Assembly (NCBI GenBank): GCA_964200185.2
Contig: CAXNAD020000331.1
Coordinates: forward strand, 1-21,626
Length of the DNA: 21,626 bases
Direction of reading: 5' to 3'
Source: Choristocarpus tenellus KU-1152
Lineage: Eukaryota > Phaeophyceae
The notes under the pieces were generated by a model. The model made no database searches. It saw only the letters and a program-made list of their open reading frames with translations, and was not told where the DNA came from. The translations under genes and the position numbers were made by a program. Below, piece after piece: positions 9,429-19,197 of this stretch (position 1 is the stretch's first letter; every line of letters begins with the position of its first letter).

Positions 9429-10199
9429 ACATAGAATCCTATGTGGAGTAGGTGCATACTATTTGACAAGGATATCGAGACCAAACAGACTACAAAAAAT
9501 ATATATTTTGGGGATGTATTAAAGAAGGCATGTTCGAGTATTGTGTTTAATACATGTCAATCATGACAGGGGTGTGGGGGGGATAGTTCCACTATTCAAA
9601 GGGATGTGATGTTTGGGGTCTGCCTTACTGTTGAGGCCTTGAACGATTTTGTATGGTCAGGCCAGTGATGCTACCGATAACCAGAGTGGAAAGGTAACGT
9701 TTTTATGCTAATATTTTCTATGAACAATAATTCATGTTTTCCAGTAATCGTAACTTGATGTAACATTAAATGTGCTGTTGTAACCGTGTCGCCAAAGCAA
9801 ATAATGGATGCATTTGTTCTCAAGTCGCGAAATCTTGTTCTCCTCTAGCATTGTTGTACACAACACTGATGCACCATTTTCCCACCTCACGGATATAACA
9901 TAGTAAAACACCTCTTCAACGTATGCATACTTACTTTTTCCACCTTTAATTATTTATCTACCCCTCTACTTGCACGGCACAAGAAGAGTTGTTTCAACTA
10001 GGCCGACATCACATTTGCTCAAACAAAAGTGTATCAATGAGGCCTCCAATAAATTATTTATTTTGATCATTTTGTGAAGCAATAGTGTATGTACCCAAGC
10101 ACGATACCTTTCCCAGCATTTTACCAGACATAGTGCTTCTCACAACTCAAGGCAAGACCGCATTTTGGTTCACTCTTTCGTGACATGCATATTTGGTGC
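9429..10199. other. No supported gene
   Basis: AT-rich sequence with many stops in all frames. A donor-like AAAG/GTAACG near 9691 has no convincing exon before it. I see no repeat or RNA gene. Confidence 0.5.
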
Positions 10200-10544
10200 A
10201 GAGAGTTATCCCCTTCATCAAACAAAAGCACAACCTTTCCCAAACTTGACGTTCGATGATCGCACAAACACACGTGTGGAAAATTCAGCGTTTGGGCGAT
10301 CATCTGACTTGTCCAACCTGCCTCACTCAGGCTATAAACACATATGGCACATTTTGTTCACTGCACTTGTTCCAAGATAGGAAAGACGTGATAGGATTCC
10401 AGGCAGATAATAGGCATCACTCCCACCACTGAGAAGGCATAAATTTGTAGTCGACTCGTGATGTCCGCAGTTCTTCTTCCAATCAGAATGCTTAAGATTA
10501 ACCTCCAGCTTCGACTTCCCCCCTCCCAATTCTCTTGCAGACAT
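10200..10544 (-). pseudogene. Interrupted minus-strand frame, unknown product
   Basis: An ATG-started run of 70 codons begins at 10544 (MSARELGGGKSKLEVNLKHS). It stops at 10332 and continues in the same frame, past a second stop, with a Lys/Arg/Asp-rich stretch of about 35 codons (RLDKSDDRPNAEFSTRVF). No family is recognised. The plus strand is also open for 71 codons at 10165-10380. Confidence 0.25.
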
Positions 10545-11255
10545 AAAGAAAAAACTATATTGTTTACCCTAGAAAAACGTGTTCACTTTTCTATGTGATG
10601 AAACAACCATCAACACCCACACTCCCATGTACCACATTCTTGTGTTTGAAAATAATTATCTTTATCCAATCATCCAAGCCACAAAAAATTACAGCCATTC
10701 TTCCCCCACTACTACTCTCTTTCCTCTCATCCAAACTTGTGACATCTTTCAATTGACAAATTGTTGATTCTCACTTTCCATGACAAGGCTTTAGCTAAGA
10801 CACAGAACAGTCAAGCACCCAACCACCTTGTGCACAACCTACATATTCAAGTATTTGAAATCTGAAAGGATCCCACTGTTGCAGTTTTCATGATCGAAAA
10901 CATCTCCAAACATTTCAAACGCAGACAAAGCACCTTGTGAGCACAGAATATAGCTGTTCTAGAGCAAAGATACGCACAGATATATCTCACTCCACACAAA
11001 GCCATCTCCCACTACTCCAGTAGCAGTGCAGAAGCGAGACATGTGCTCGACTGAACCACTACACTGGGCCTCACCATGTCTTCAGTTCAAATCACTCTAC
11101 GTCAAACCTGCACCAGCACAGCAAATACATACATAGTTCTTGCCAGAAGGTCGTGTACCCCCAAAAGTACTCAAACAAGACATGCCTACATATATTTATC
11201 TTTCGGTTGCCCTCTTAATTGGTTGTACAGTAGAATGAAAACCCTGAGATCAGAC
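10545..11255. other. No supported gene
   Basis: AT-rich with C-poor stretches. A 135-codon plus frame (11076-11483) overlaps the next entry and is of the length expected by chance about twice per window. I see no splice pair linking frames here. Confidence 0.4.
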
Positions 11256-11395
11256 TCAATCTGGTACAAGCTGGGCATATCGATCTTCAACATGTTCCCT
11301 GTGAGCGTGTACAAAGCGTTTTCGTCTCTGCATCGACCACATTTTGTCGCCCAATTTGTCGATATTCCTTGCTTGTTCTTCCATCTCGACCTCTG
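11256..11395 (-). CDS. Candidate exon, charged helical peptide
   Basis: After a TTGACTCCAG acceptor-like site on the minus strand, about 45 codons read EVEMEEQARNIDKLGDKMWS followed by a Lys/Arg/His-rich stretch, then stop. The alternating charge suggests a helix or coiled coil. It could be the last exon of the gene whose exon candidate lies at 11707-12072 on the same strand, but no matching donor was fixed. The overlapping plus-strand frame (11076-11483) is the competing reading. Confidence 0.25.
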
Positions 11396-11706
11396 CTGGA
11401 GTCAACACAAGCAAGATCACCACCTTGACACACACAGGAACAAGGGGCAAGGGCATGCACACAATCAGGTATTTTGTACGTGAGGAGGCATTGGGTAGAG
11501 CCTATGTGGTTTATCAGGTGGTGGTGCTGAGGGGTGGGTTTGAGGTTGAGTGGATGGGATGGTACATATGAAATATCAAGTCAGTGAGAAATATGTTGTG
11601 TATTGTTTTTCTAAAGAGTATCCAGCATGATACCTCTGATCATCTGTCAGGACAGCCAAAATGACATATCATATATACATAATAAAAGAGGTTGAAGAGA
11701 AACATA

Positions 11707-12072
11707 TTATGACTCTTTGAAGTGCCCACAATATTTGGTAACAAAAACCTGTACTTGAAACAATTCCTGACACAAAGATAAGCCCATGTTTTGAAGCATC
11801 ATAGAGAATATCACTGTAGTAAAACAAAATCGCACATTCAACACGATTGTAGTAGCATTGAAGGGCAGCTCGTCCAGCACAGATGTCAGTGGTGAAGCAA
11901 CACTTTTGTCTCCCACATACCCCAGTCCCAGCCTGTTGGGAAAGGTGACCCTCACCACACTGCCCTCACATTGCCCCACAAGTTCCTGCCACATCCCAAC
12001 ATAGAAAATGTGTTCGACAAAAAAACCCGGTGTGTGCAACAAATAAGCAAGAGTATCAGCATGGGCAAGATT
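11707..12072 (-). CDS. Candidate exon, unknown product
   Basis: The minus strand is open for 121 codons after an acceptor-like tract ending in CATTTCCCAG (intron base 12073), entering in phase 0 and ending at TAA. Stretches such as ADTLAYLLHTPGFFVEHIFY and VRVTFPNRLGLGYVGDKSVA look like a folded protein rather than low-complexity sequence, but I do not recognise a family. Donor-like CAG/GTTTTT near 11745 could end the exon earlier. Upstream exons were not found. Confidence 0.35.
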   Translation of the reverse strand, partial: NLAHADTLAYLLHTPGFFVEHIFYVGMWQELVGQCEGSVVRVTFPNRLGLGYVGDKSVASPLTSVLDELPFNATTIVLNVRFCFTTVIFSMMLQNMGLSLCQELFQVQVFVTKYCGHFKES

Positions 12073-12688
12073 CTGGGAAATGCTGGCAAATCAGACAACC
12101 TTCAACACATTCCACAAATTACTTGCATAGCGTGTGCACCCTGGTCTCTACATACCTACTCTGTATAGCTCTACTCTTAACAGCAGAATCATAAAGGAAC
12201 CTTAAGAGATTCAAACTAAATATATCTCATTGCAAATGGGCTTTTGCCTTGCTCAGAACGAAAAAAGTGAACATACTTTAAGTCAACTACTACATTGGTG
12301 GGATTCCTAGATCTGTCTTATCACATTTAATGGAAGGAGTCACACAATCATAATCCTATAATCCATCAAACTGAGGCTGTCCACAACACCCAGGGCAAGG
12401 AACGCTTGTCAAAACATACCCTTCATATGTGGAGGTTTGAAGCACCCAGACCGTGCATGCCATTACCCTATCAAAAAGGAGTATTTCGTACTTACAACAA
12501 CAATTGACCAACAGAGGTTTCCACTCAACTCAATTGAAGAGTTGTGTCACCAGAGGTCTTATCACATCATACCAAGAATTAGCAATTAAAAAAAAAAATC
12601 TTCCATCCAATGAAGCTCAGTTCTTGCCTGCCCCTGTAACTCACTCTATTTGAACCAAACAAACCTGTTCCAATTCTGGGAGCATTGA
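12073..12688. other. No supported gene
   Basis: AT-rich; a 66-codon plus frame at 12453-12653 includes an A-run and has no motif. Nothing else supported. Confidence 0.5.
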
Positions 12689-12988
12689 ACCGGATCCCAA
12701 CGTGAAGACATGCAAGGTGTCGAGAGAAGGCAAGAGATGCCTGCCTGGGACTTGAAACCTTTCACAGGTGACGAACAATTTGCCTGGAGTCAGGGGTACA
12801 AATCATGTACGAGGAAGGATGCATGTCAACACAGAGTGGTTGCTCAAATGTTGGAGGTAGGGAGTCAAAGTGAGCAGCAGTCTATGTGCTCAAAGCATCA
12901 CCTGGAGGTGGCCTTCACATGCCAGCATTCACTAACCATGTTGTCTGAAGATATGACTACCCTCCAGAACTGCATGCTACAGCCGTAG
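12689..12988 (+). CDS. Hypothetical 99-codon frame
   Basis: Plus-strand frame open after a TGA at 12686-12688, with an ATG at 12710 and stop TAG at 12986-12988. The product is polar and rich in Gln, Glu, His and Cys (GVERRQEMPAWDLKPFTGDE near the start). No family recognised. The opposite strand has many stops here, which slightly favours this strand. Confidence 0.22.
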   Translation, partial: TGSQREDMQGVERRQEMPAWDLKPFTGDEQFAWSQGYKSCTRKDACQHRVVAQMLEVGSQSEQQSMCSKHHLEVAFTCQHSLTMLSEDMTTLQNCMLQP

Positions 12989-13144
12989 AAAGGAAACAAA
13001 AGAAGTCACTGTGGTGTGAGTCTGTTTGCTGTGGATCTACAACTTTAGAAAATAAGAATAATATAACACCAGAAGACAGTAGGGTACTCATGCACCACCA
13101 ATACAACCTGACCATTTATTTACATACTTACAGCACATTGCCTC

Positions 13145-13514
13145 TTATTCCTTTTCCACAAGTACATTATTTAATGGATGATATGTGAATGGGTGCAAAA
13201 CTAGAGGGCTTTGTCCTTTGTCTAAACGAGCAGGAAGTGCAAAGGAAAATTCTTGACGAAAATATAAATATCTCTTGTAGTCCTTGAGAATTTGAAGGGA
13301 GTCTTCATCCCGAAAAAATCTCCAATGAAGTATGCGTATCCAAATGGCATTCATGGTTGGGTAAGGGGCAGGTAGTAACCTTCAAGAGTGACGTGTAATG
13401 TATCACCCAATGAGCCTCTTGCCCCACAGTATTTGGATGGAAAGATCGCCTCAACCTGAAGTGGATCCGACTGGATCGTATTTGAAAGAGACCAACAGGG
13501 CATGAAGGGAACAA
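13145..13514 (-). pseudogene. Frameshifted minus-strand frame, unknown product
   Basis: Two overlapping open runs of 69 codons (13305-13514 and 13145-13354) join if one frameshift lies near 13360-13380. The downstream run has an ATG at 13354 and reads MNAIWIRILHWRFFRDEDSL, then a Lys/Tyr-rich helix-like part, ending LVEKE and TAA. The upstream run is Arg/His-rich. No family recognised. Both runs could also be separate chance frames. Confidence 0.3.
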
Positions 13515-13656
13515 GAGTCAAAGTATCTTAGAGGGTAGAGCCATATCCGTTTGGGGGCCAAAATCCAATCTGGCAATTTTTGTATAATTTTGGCTATCAT
13601 GTTTGTCAGGAGATGTCAATATCCTTCTTCTGGACACACCTTGTCATAACGTATAA

Positions 13657-13694
13657 ATTTTACCCACTCCGAAACACTTTGGAGTAGGTAAAAT
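13657..13694. repeat. Hairpin, 14-bp stem with one mismatch
   Basis: ATTTTACCCACTCC pairs with GGAGTAGGTAAAAT (13 of 14 positions) around the 10-nt loop GAAACACTTT. It ends 14 bases before the ATG at 13709. Confidence 0.75.
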
Positions 13695-13708
13695 GCCATT
13701 AAAAACCC

Positions 13709-14218
13709 ATGGGAAGCCAAGCCCCCAATGAACAAAAAGGTAAAAACTCGTACCCTCTAAGATACTTTCACACACAATTAGACGGAAATGTGACAATTGC
13801 CATCCAGGCCTACTTCTACAGCAAAGTTAACTGTACCACGGAAGCAAACAATGTGACGCGTTAAAAAAAAAACAAGCTAACTGTTGCCACCACAGCAATA
13901 TCTACCAATATACCTCTATCGACAACGTGGGGCATGTGCTCTCTGGAAAACAGGGGTGCACAAGAATGTTTTTTGGGGACAATGGCAGCAGTAAAAGCAA
14001 CTCACTGTTGTTTCAGGAATGATGTGAGGTTTTGCATGTTCAATAGTCTTTGGACAGAGATGATTCACCAGCATTTTCCTTCATGCAAGATAAAAGTGTG
14101 CCTGGTCGTGCAAGTTTCACCCTGTAAACCAAGCCCTCTTGATTGTCTCCGTTACAGTGACCGGAAAAGCTTAGCAACAAACACTCCAAGAAACGATGTA
14201 ATACCTCCTAATGTTTGA
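13709..14218 (+). pseudogene. 170-codon ORF with one internal stop, possible N-glycosylated protein
   Basis: From ATG 13709 one frame runs to TGA 14216-14218 with a single TAA at 13862-13864, giving open runs of 51 and 117 codons. The first part (MGSQAPNEQKGKNSYPLRYF) contains three N-glycosylation sequons in a short span (NVT, NCT, NVT), which would suit a secreted or surface protein, though no signal peptide is visible. The second part is Cys-rich. The TAA sits directly at the start of a run of ten A (13863-13872), a likely place for sequence or assembly error. Hairpins lie on both sides (13657-13694, 14227-14262). No family recognised. Alternatives: two short ORFs, or chance. Confidence 0.4.
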
Positions 14219-14226
14219 GGATAACC

Positions 14227-14262
14227 ATATTCCTATGATAAATTTTGTATCCATAGGAATAT
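14227..14262. repeat. Hairpin, 11-bp perfect stem
   Basis: ATATTCCTATG and CATAGGAATAT are perfect inverted repeats separated by 14 nt. The left arm starts nine bases after the TGA at 14216-14218, so it would lie in the 3' untranslated part of that frame and could act as a processing or termination signal. Confidence 0.75.
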
Positions 14263-14369
14263 CACACAAATTCGGCACGACCAACATCAATGGAATGAGA
14301 AGCCTTGCATGTACGATTTATCATTTGTCTCCTTGGAAAGTTCAATACCTGGTCAAACCCCTCACACTC

Positions 14370-14842
14370 CTAGTGAATTGAGATTACCTTTGCAAGATTG
14401 AATCCATGGCAAGGTTGAGGTGGTTGTGTTGACTGACCTTGGGCACCATCTTGCGGCGCCCAAAGAGCCCTGAACACCACCATAACTATGCATGTGAAGA
14501 TTGCAATTGCATAGCCTTGGTGACAGCAACCATACTCACTCCTCCTGTAGCCCCCTTCGCGCCTGATTCCTCTGTCATATTCCTCCCCTTCCTCCATTAT
14601 CTTCGCTGACTTCTCCACCCCTCTCTTCAGCTGCGCTTACCACTGCCCAACCTGATCACGTGAATCCTGGTCATTCAGGTCCAGAGAGTCTCCAAGTGAG
14701 GAAGTGATCCGAGTTTTTCTTTGAAGGGGTAGAATCCCTTCTAACACAATCTACTATTTTATCTACTATTACCGTATCAGTTTCGTGGGTAAATTGAGGA
14801 ACGCTAAGCATGAGCATACATAGCAGAGTAGAATCGCTGCCC
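14370..14842. other. No supported gene
   Basis: Short minus-strand frames (82 codons at 14370-14618, 93 codons at 14671-14952) have no recognised motif. The second overlaps the tandem duplication, whose plus-strand frame is the better supported reading. Confidence 0.4.
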
Positions 14843-15145
14843 GCATCACCTACTACTCTGTGAGTTCGTCGTTCAAATATAAAATGTGACTTGGTTGGAG
14901 GGTGGAGAGTGGAAATGAATCGGTGGTTACCGGAGATTAAACCACAACGCAAAGGTTACACCTTTCCATATAGACTATTTCCAAGAATCACCGCAAGAAT
15001 CGTGCTGAGGGTGACATAACAGATGCCCAGAGTAGAGAGAGAACGAAACTTGAGGGGAGAAGGGCTTAACGGTCCGTCGGAACTCCTATCCGTAGGAGCA
15101 ACTGCAGATACCACGATAGCAGCAGAGTGGTTATATTACAAAGAT
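14822..15145 (+). repeat. Tandem segmental duplication, unit 1
   Basis: Unit 1 of a diverged duplication offset by about 458-468 bp. Conserved blocks include GCATCACCTACTACT (14843), AGTTCGTC, CCAAGAATCACCGCAAG, GAGGGTGACAT and AGAGTGG near the end. The changing offset shows several indels since duplication. Confidence 0.75.
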
Positions 15146-15274
15146 TTCGGTGGGTATATTTCCCACACATGGATGGGCACGTCTTCTTGCCCCTTTCAAC
15201 TGCCCAGGATTCGGTGGAACTATGTAAAATCAGTACTCGATATTGACTGGTTTTATCAGCCAGTAGATTGGTAA
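14843..15274 (+). pseudogene. Decayed coding copy 1 of the duplicated segment
   Basis: One plus-strand frame from 14843 to TAA 15272-15274 has only two internal stops (TGA 14861-14863 and TAA 15017-15019) in 143 codons. Its start (ESLPASPTTL) matches copy 2 (ERLPASPTTV), supporting this strand and frame. Past 15005 the match with copy 2 shifts to another frame, so an indel separates them. The tail (AEWLYYKDFGGYISHTWMG) has no counterpart in copy 2. Family not recognised. Confidence 0.4.
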
Positions 15275-15283
15275 TTGAAAGTA

Positions 15284-15600
15284 GGGTAGAAAGATTGCCA
15301 GCATCACCTACTACTGTGTCAGTTCGTCATCAAATTTGAAAGATGCCTTGGCTGAAGGTTGTTGGCATGGAGGGAAAAGACACTAGGGGGCAGCTGAGAT
15401 TACCCTACAACCCGCAACTCACCTTCCCATTTCAAACCTAAACTACTCCCAAGAATCACGCCAAGGATTGTCTTGAGGGTGACATTACAGTTCCCAAAAG
15501 TAGTGAGAGAGGAAGGGAACTTGAGGGCAGGACAGGTTTACGTTCTGTAGAACTTACTATAGTTCCTCCAATAGTGCTAGAGTGGATTATTGACATCAAG
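15284..15600 (+). repeat. Tandem segmental duplication, unit 2
   Basis: Unit 2 of the duplication described at 14822-15145, same orientation. GCATCACCTACTACT lies at 15301 and TGAGGGTGACAT at 15474. Confidence 0.75.
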
Positions 15601-15684
15601 GTCATGATCGGCAAATGTCCGATAAATAGGGAAGTTTTTTTGTCTCTTTCACCTGAATGTTGGATTGTGTCTAATGAAGTTTGA
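15301..15684 (+). pseudogene. Decayed coding copy 2 of the duplicated segment
   Basis: A plus-strand frame with two internal stops in 127 codons ends at TGA 15682-15684. The last 83 codons are open and include EGDITVPKSSERGRELEGRT and a hydrophobic stretch LTIVPPIVLEWIIDIKVMI, which may be an anchor. The stop lies inside a palindrome (15676-15696). Family not recognised. Copy 1 diverges in sequence and length after about residue 90. Confidence 0.4.
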
Positions 15685-15696
15685 AGGTTCAACTTC
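15676..15696. repeat. Hairpin with one bulged base
   Basis: GAAGTTTGAA and TTCAACTTC form a 9-bp stem with one extra T and a 2-nt loop (GG). The stop TGA of the preceding frame (15682-15684) is part of the left arm. Confidence 0.6.
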
Positions 15697-16147
15697 CACA
15701 TTCATATTTTCTAACATAAAAAAATTGACAAATATCATAAAAAGTTCAACAGGTCAATCAATTTGTTGATGTTGGTAAATGTCTATATATGTACCTTCGC
15801 AGTGGAAAGTTTTGGGCGCCTTAGTAACCAAGTGGAATGGTTCCTGGATGAGCTGCCTACTCAGATGGTAGGGGAGAGAGAGGCTGGAGGATACACCACA
15901 GTAAAGGAGTAGTAGTTAAATCCCAGCTACGCCAAATGGTCTCGGTAACTACGCAAGTGGCACTGTCCAGACGAGTCATGCGTTTTAAGGTGGAAGCACC
16001 AGGAAGATGGACACTGAGGGGTTTATTGGATTCTTGGGATGCCTCTCTAGCTTTTTCCTTTGGGGTACAGGTTTAGGTAGATTGTAGACGCAGGAAGGCA
16101 GTAGTACAACATTGACAGTGATGAAGTAACAAAATGGATTAATGTCT
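15697..16147. other. No supported gene
   Basis: Mixed sequence without a sustained open frame. I see no splice pair or repeat before the third dispersed repeat copy. Confidence 0.5.
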
Positions 16148-16258
16148 TTCACATTTATGACATTTTTTTTCTTTAGGGTTTATACTGACAATGTGTATAG
16201 TTTTTACTGGTTTTCCTTCTCTGGCACATCTCCAAAGTGCCAGAGGGCATAATAATAA
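16148..16258 (+). repeat. Dispersed repeat, copy 3
   Basis: Third copy, same strand as the copies at 260-364 and 485-577, more than 15 kb away. Here the terminal hairpin is perfect: CTGGCAC and GTGCCAG around ATCTCCAAA, followed by AGGGCATAATAAT and an AT-rich tail. The wide spacing shows that this is a dispersed element rather than a local tandem array. Confidence 0.8.
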
Positions 16259-16339
16259 AAATATAATATATATGTGGGGGAAAGTGGGTTGTAAATCTCC
16301 AACGATACTGATCCTGTACGTCCAAAAAAAAGCCACTGA

Positions 16340-16877
16340 ACACATATTTCCCTAATTACAACCCGCGATTCTGAAGAGGTCTTCCTTTACTATATGGTGA
16401 CGTGGGTATATACGACAAATGATGTAAAAGGTGACAAATTCCTGATCTACGTTAAGGAGGACTGGTCGCGTTCTCTACCTGAAAATATTATCCTTGTCCA
16501 TCAGACCCTACTAATACTTGTCACTCCTTGACTGGGAGAACCTGGTGATCGTCAGGAGGATGACTAAGCCAATCATGAAGGCACAGAAGAGGCTGAGAGG
16601 ATCAAATGTTGCAGGTTCTCTCTTGCTCATAATCTACTATATGCATGTTAAATTGGAGAAATACGGACGGGAAACTACGAGTGTCTCGCCTGAAGAATTG
16701 GACACTCTTTAGAGGAGGCAAAGAAGACATACAGATTACTTGCCCAGGACATGCTGGATGACTTTGATTACTGTTCGAGGAGAGGAATATCTCGAAACTC
16801 AATGAAGACTCTCCCAGGTAATCTTGTGGCTTGAAGTCCTTACATATTATTGCTATTCCTCTGGACAACAGCAACCA

Positions 16878-16915
<38 letters not shown>

Positions 16916-17290
16916 GAGAAGGTTGTTCAGGCAATAACAAACGTCTTCATGGAGGACCTTCCAGAGGAGGTGAGTGCTGCTTCTCTAACATACACAACTC
17001 CTGGGCCTTCTCCCTTTACTCCACCACATGGTAAGAAGTGAGAATGCTCAGGCGTCGAGGCAGAAGCAGCAATAAATGTGGGCGTAACCTAACACCCCCT
17101 TAGGATGACTCTACCTACCTCACATCAACATATGAAGAGGACCGTACAGGACAAGTTGGATCGATACAGGGCCCTGCCCCCAAGCCTACTATATGTCCCA
17201 AGAACTAGGGGATACACAGAGAGTGGCGACTCAAATTGCCGTAGAGCTGCCATGACTTGCCAAGCTTGCCCACCAGGGACTCACTACTGA
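16340..17290 (+). pseudogene. Decayed plus-strand frame crossed by a microsatellite, unknown product
   Basis: Open runs follow one another on the plus strand: 63 codons to TGA 16529-16531 (including VYTTNDVKGDKFLIYVKEDW), about 65 codons in a second frame to TAG 16710-16712 (YMHVKLEKYGRETTSVSPEE), then the first frame again to 16832 (EEAKKTYRLLAQDMLDDFDY), 16835-17041 and 17090-17290 (RTVQDKLDRYRALPPSLLYV). Two frameshifts and a few stops would turn these into one protein of about 310 residues rich in Lys, Glu and Tyr. The (AT)17 tract lies in the open frame and adds an Ile-Tyr repeat. CCCAG/GTAATC at 16816 looks like a donor, so introns are an alternative. No family recognised. Confidence 0.35.
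16880..16913. repeat. (AT)17 microsatellite
   Basis: Seventeen AT units in a row, followed by GGGAG. It is open in two plus-strand frames and one minus-strand frame, where it reads as an Ile-Tyr repeat, and so inflates the length of three open frames. Confidence 0.95.
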
Positions 17291-18329
17291 GGCACATACA
17301 GACATAATATTTTCTACAAGCCAGTCTTACTCTATCACTAAGGCAAGATCACCTGGACGAAGAGTATGTGGTCATCCTTTTTTTGTTCTGACGTAAGGTG
17401 CGACTCAAGGTTGACGAGTGGTTAAAAGTTCAGAGAACAGAGAATGCATGAGAGATAGGAAAAGGTTGGAGATATATTGCTTACGTAGTAGACATCAGAA
17501 TGTCAACTCGTCAGAAGATTTTTGTTTTAGTTATCTAATTTTGTGAACCCATCGAGATGAAGAACCACCATTTATCTCTGTGGATTGCCCATTTTGTAGT
17601 CATCATATTTAAGCTCTCTGAACCCCGGTTTCTTCCACTAATTGCAGATCAGGGTAGGCTGGATTGGCTCTGACAACATATCTGAGAACGTGGCGAAGAC
17701 ACACCAAGAGCATGGTGCTGAGACCCATGGGAAGATGTGGTAGAGCCCTCTTCGCACAACATAAGGTTATGCGAACTGCTTGTGTGAAAATGACTTCAAG
17801 GGAGTATACAAAAGAACCTGGAGGGTAGGCAGAGAGAAGTGTGTGTGGACAGGTCGTTGGTGGCCAAGGGGAGAGCGATCCTGCAGGCTGCGCGGAAGAA
17901 CCTGCAGTTGAGTCGTACTCATTTATTTTCAACCAGTTTTCTAACAGAGCTTAATGACATTATACACAAAATATACTATGTCCTCAGGTCTTTGTTGACC
18001 CTAGGTGTGACCTACTTCCTGCCAATTTCATAGTTGTTTATTCTAGTAGATGAGAAGTATTGATTGTAACACCACAAAACAAATAACCTTGAATTTCGAA
18101 TGTCATACATGTTTCACTGTTAAGGTATTTTCATCTTTCTCTTCTTGTTCTCTTTTAGGGATAGGAGTCTAAGATGTTCTCTCTCTCTCTCTTTTCTTTT
18201 CCTTCTCTTCGCTCCCTCGCAAACATGACCATTCTTTTCAACAACCACTAGAAACGAAAAATAAGAATGCTGACAATTTGATGCGATGTATGTCTGCGTT
18301 GTTGATACTACTGTGATTAGTGGATGTAT
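17291..18329. other. No firmly supported gene
   Basis: A plus-strand frame at 17839-18033 reads VAKGRAILQAARKNLQLSRT then a hydrophobic tail (64 codons). An earlier plus-strand run around 17675-17830 is in another frame. The minus strand is open for 107 codons at 17609-17932, so strand is undecided. A CT dinucleotide tract and polypyrimidine stretch occupy about 18178-18215. Confidence 0.35.
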
Positions 18330-18940
18330 TTAGCAAGAGTCAGGATTGGTGAAAAGATGACTCCCACATGTCAAGCCTCGTTTTGCCCGCTGACCCTGTG
18401 TCTCTACCTTGAAGTGCACAACACGCGCAGAGATCAAAACTTGTACTGTGATCGAGATAATCTGTCGTAGGTGTGCCTTCCCTGCTGCTCTAATCCTACT
18501 AACCCTCCTAGCCCCCCTCCTACGCACTACTACATGAATCGTTAGATCATCCAGGAATTGATCTGCTTGTGTGTCTAGACATACGAGGCTTTCCATCATC
18601 AAGTTGTTGGGTTTAAAAGTACTGTGAGGGTCAAGGATCCCCCTCGTAGCAAATGCGCTTTTGGTCCTCAACTGCAGCAGTAACGACGCCGTTATTTGTA
18701 GACACATCGCCTGTAACAGTAGGTCCTTTTCTCGGTAAGGGGGAGTGGCTATGTTGGACAGTGCTCTCCAGCGTGGAACACCATGTCCATACAGAAATTC
18801 TGGTCAAAGGTGAAGGAAATTCCACTCTCCAGAATGTAAGGGATGCTCACCTTCCTGCAGTCATAGCCTAGTTTGCCTGACCATAGGTGTGTGTGTGTCT
18901 GTTGACATAGTTCCCTAGTGGTTGAACTACATGATAACAT
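18330..18940 (-). pseudogene. Frameshifted minus-strand frame, unknown product
   Basis: Three overlapping open runs on the minus strand (63 codons from 18940, 64 from 18825, 125 from 18707) need two frameshifts to make one protein of about 200 residues. The last run contains MMESLVCLDTQADQFLDDLT and then an Arg-rich stretch (VVVRRRGARRVSRIRAAGKA), ending at TAA 18330-18332. No family recognised. The plus strand is open for 72 codons at 18653-18871. Confidence 0.3.
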
Positions 18941-19197
18941 ACCAACACCCTATTCAACTTTAACATTTGCACTCTCAACCTTACTTTGATCATTGGTTTT
19001 GGGGTGGTGTGTGGGTTCTAAGATATTATTTCATTCGGGGTCATCACCTTCAGAGCTTCAATTCTCGATTTTGAATGAGATGTATTGTTTTGGACTTTGA
19101 TTTTTATATGTAAGATTGTATGTATTGACAACCTTGATATGTCGAATATACGTATTTGACGTCATTTAACAAACACCAATACATTCAACTGGCTCTC
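18941..19197. other. AT-rich spacer
   Basis: AT-rich sequence between two minus-strand frames, with no open frame or repeat I can support. Confidence 0.5.

Noticed and set aside
16602-17034. Open frames containing an Ile-Tyr repeat on both strands
   Set aside because: The repeat is only the translation of the (AT)17 microsatellite, and the frames are lengthened by it.
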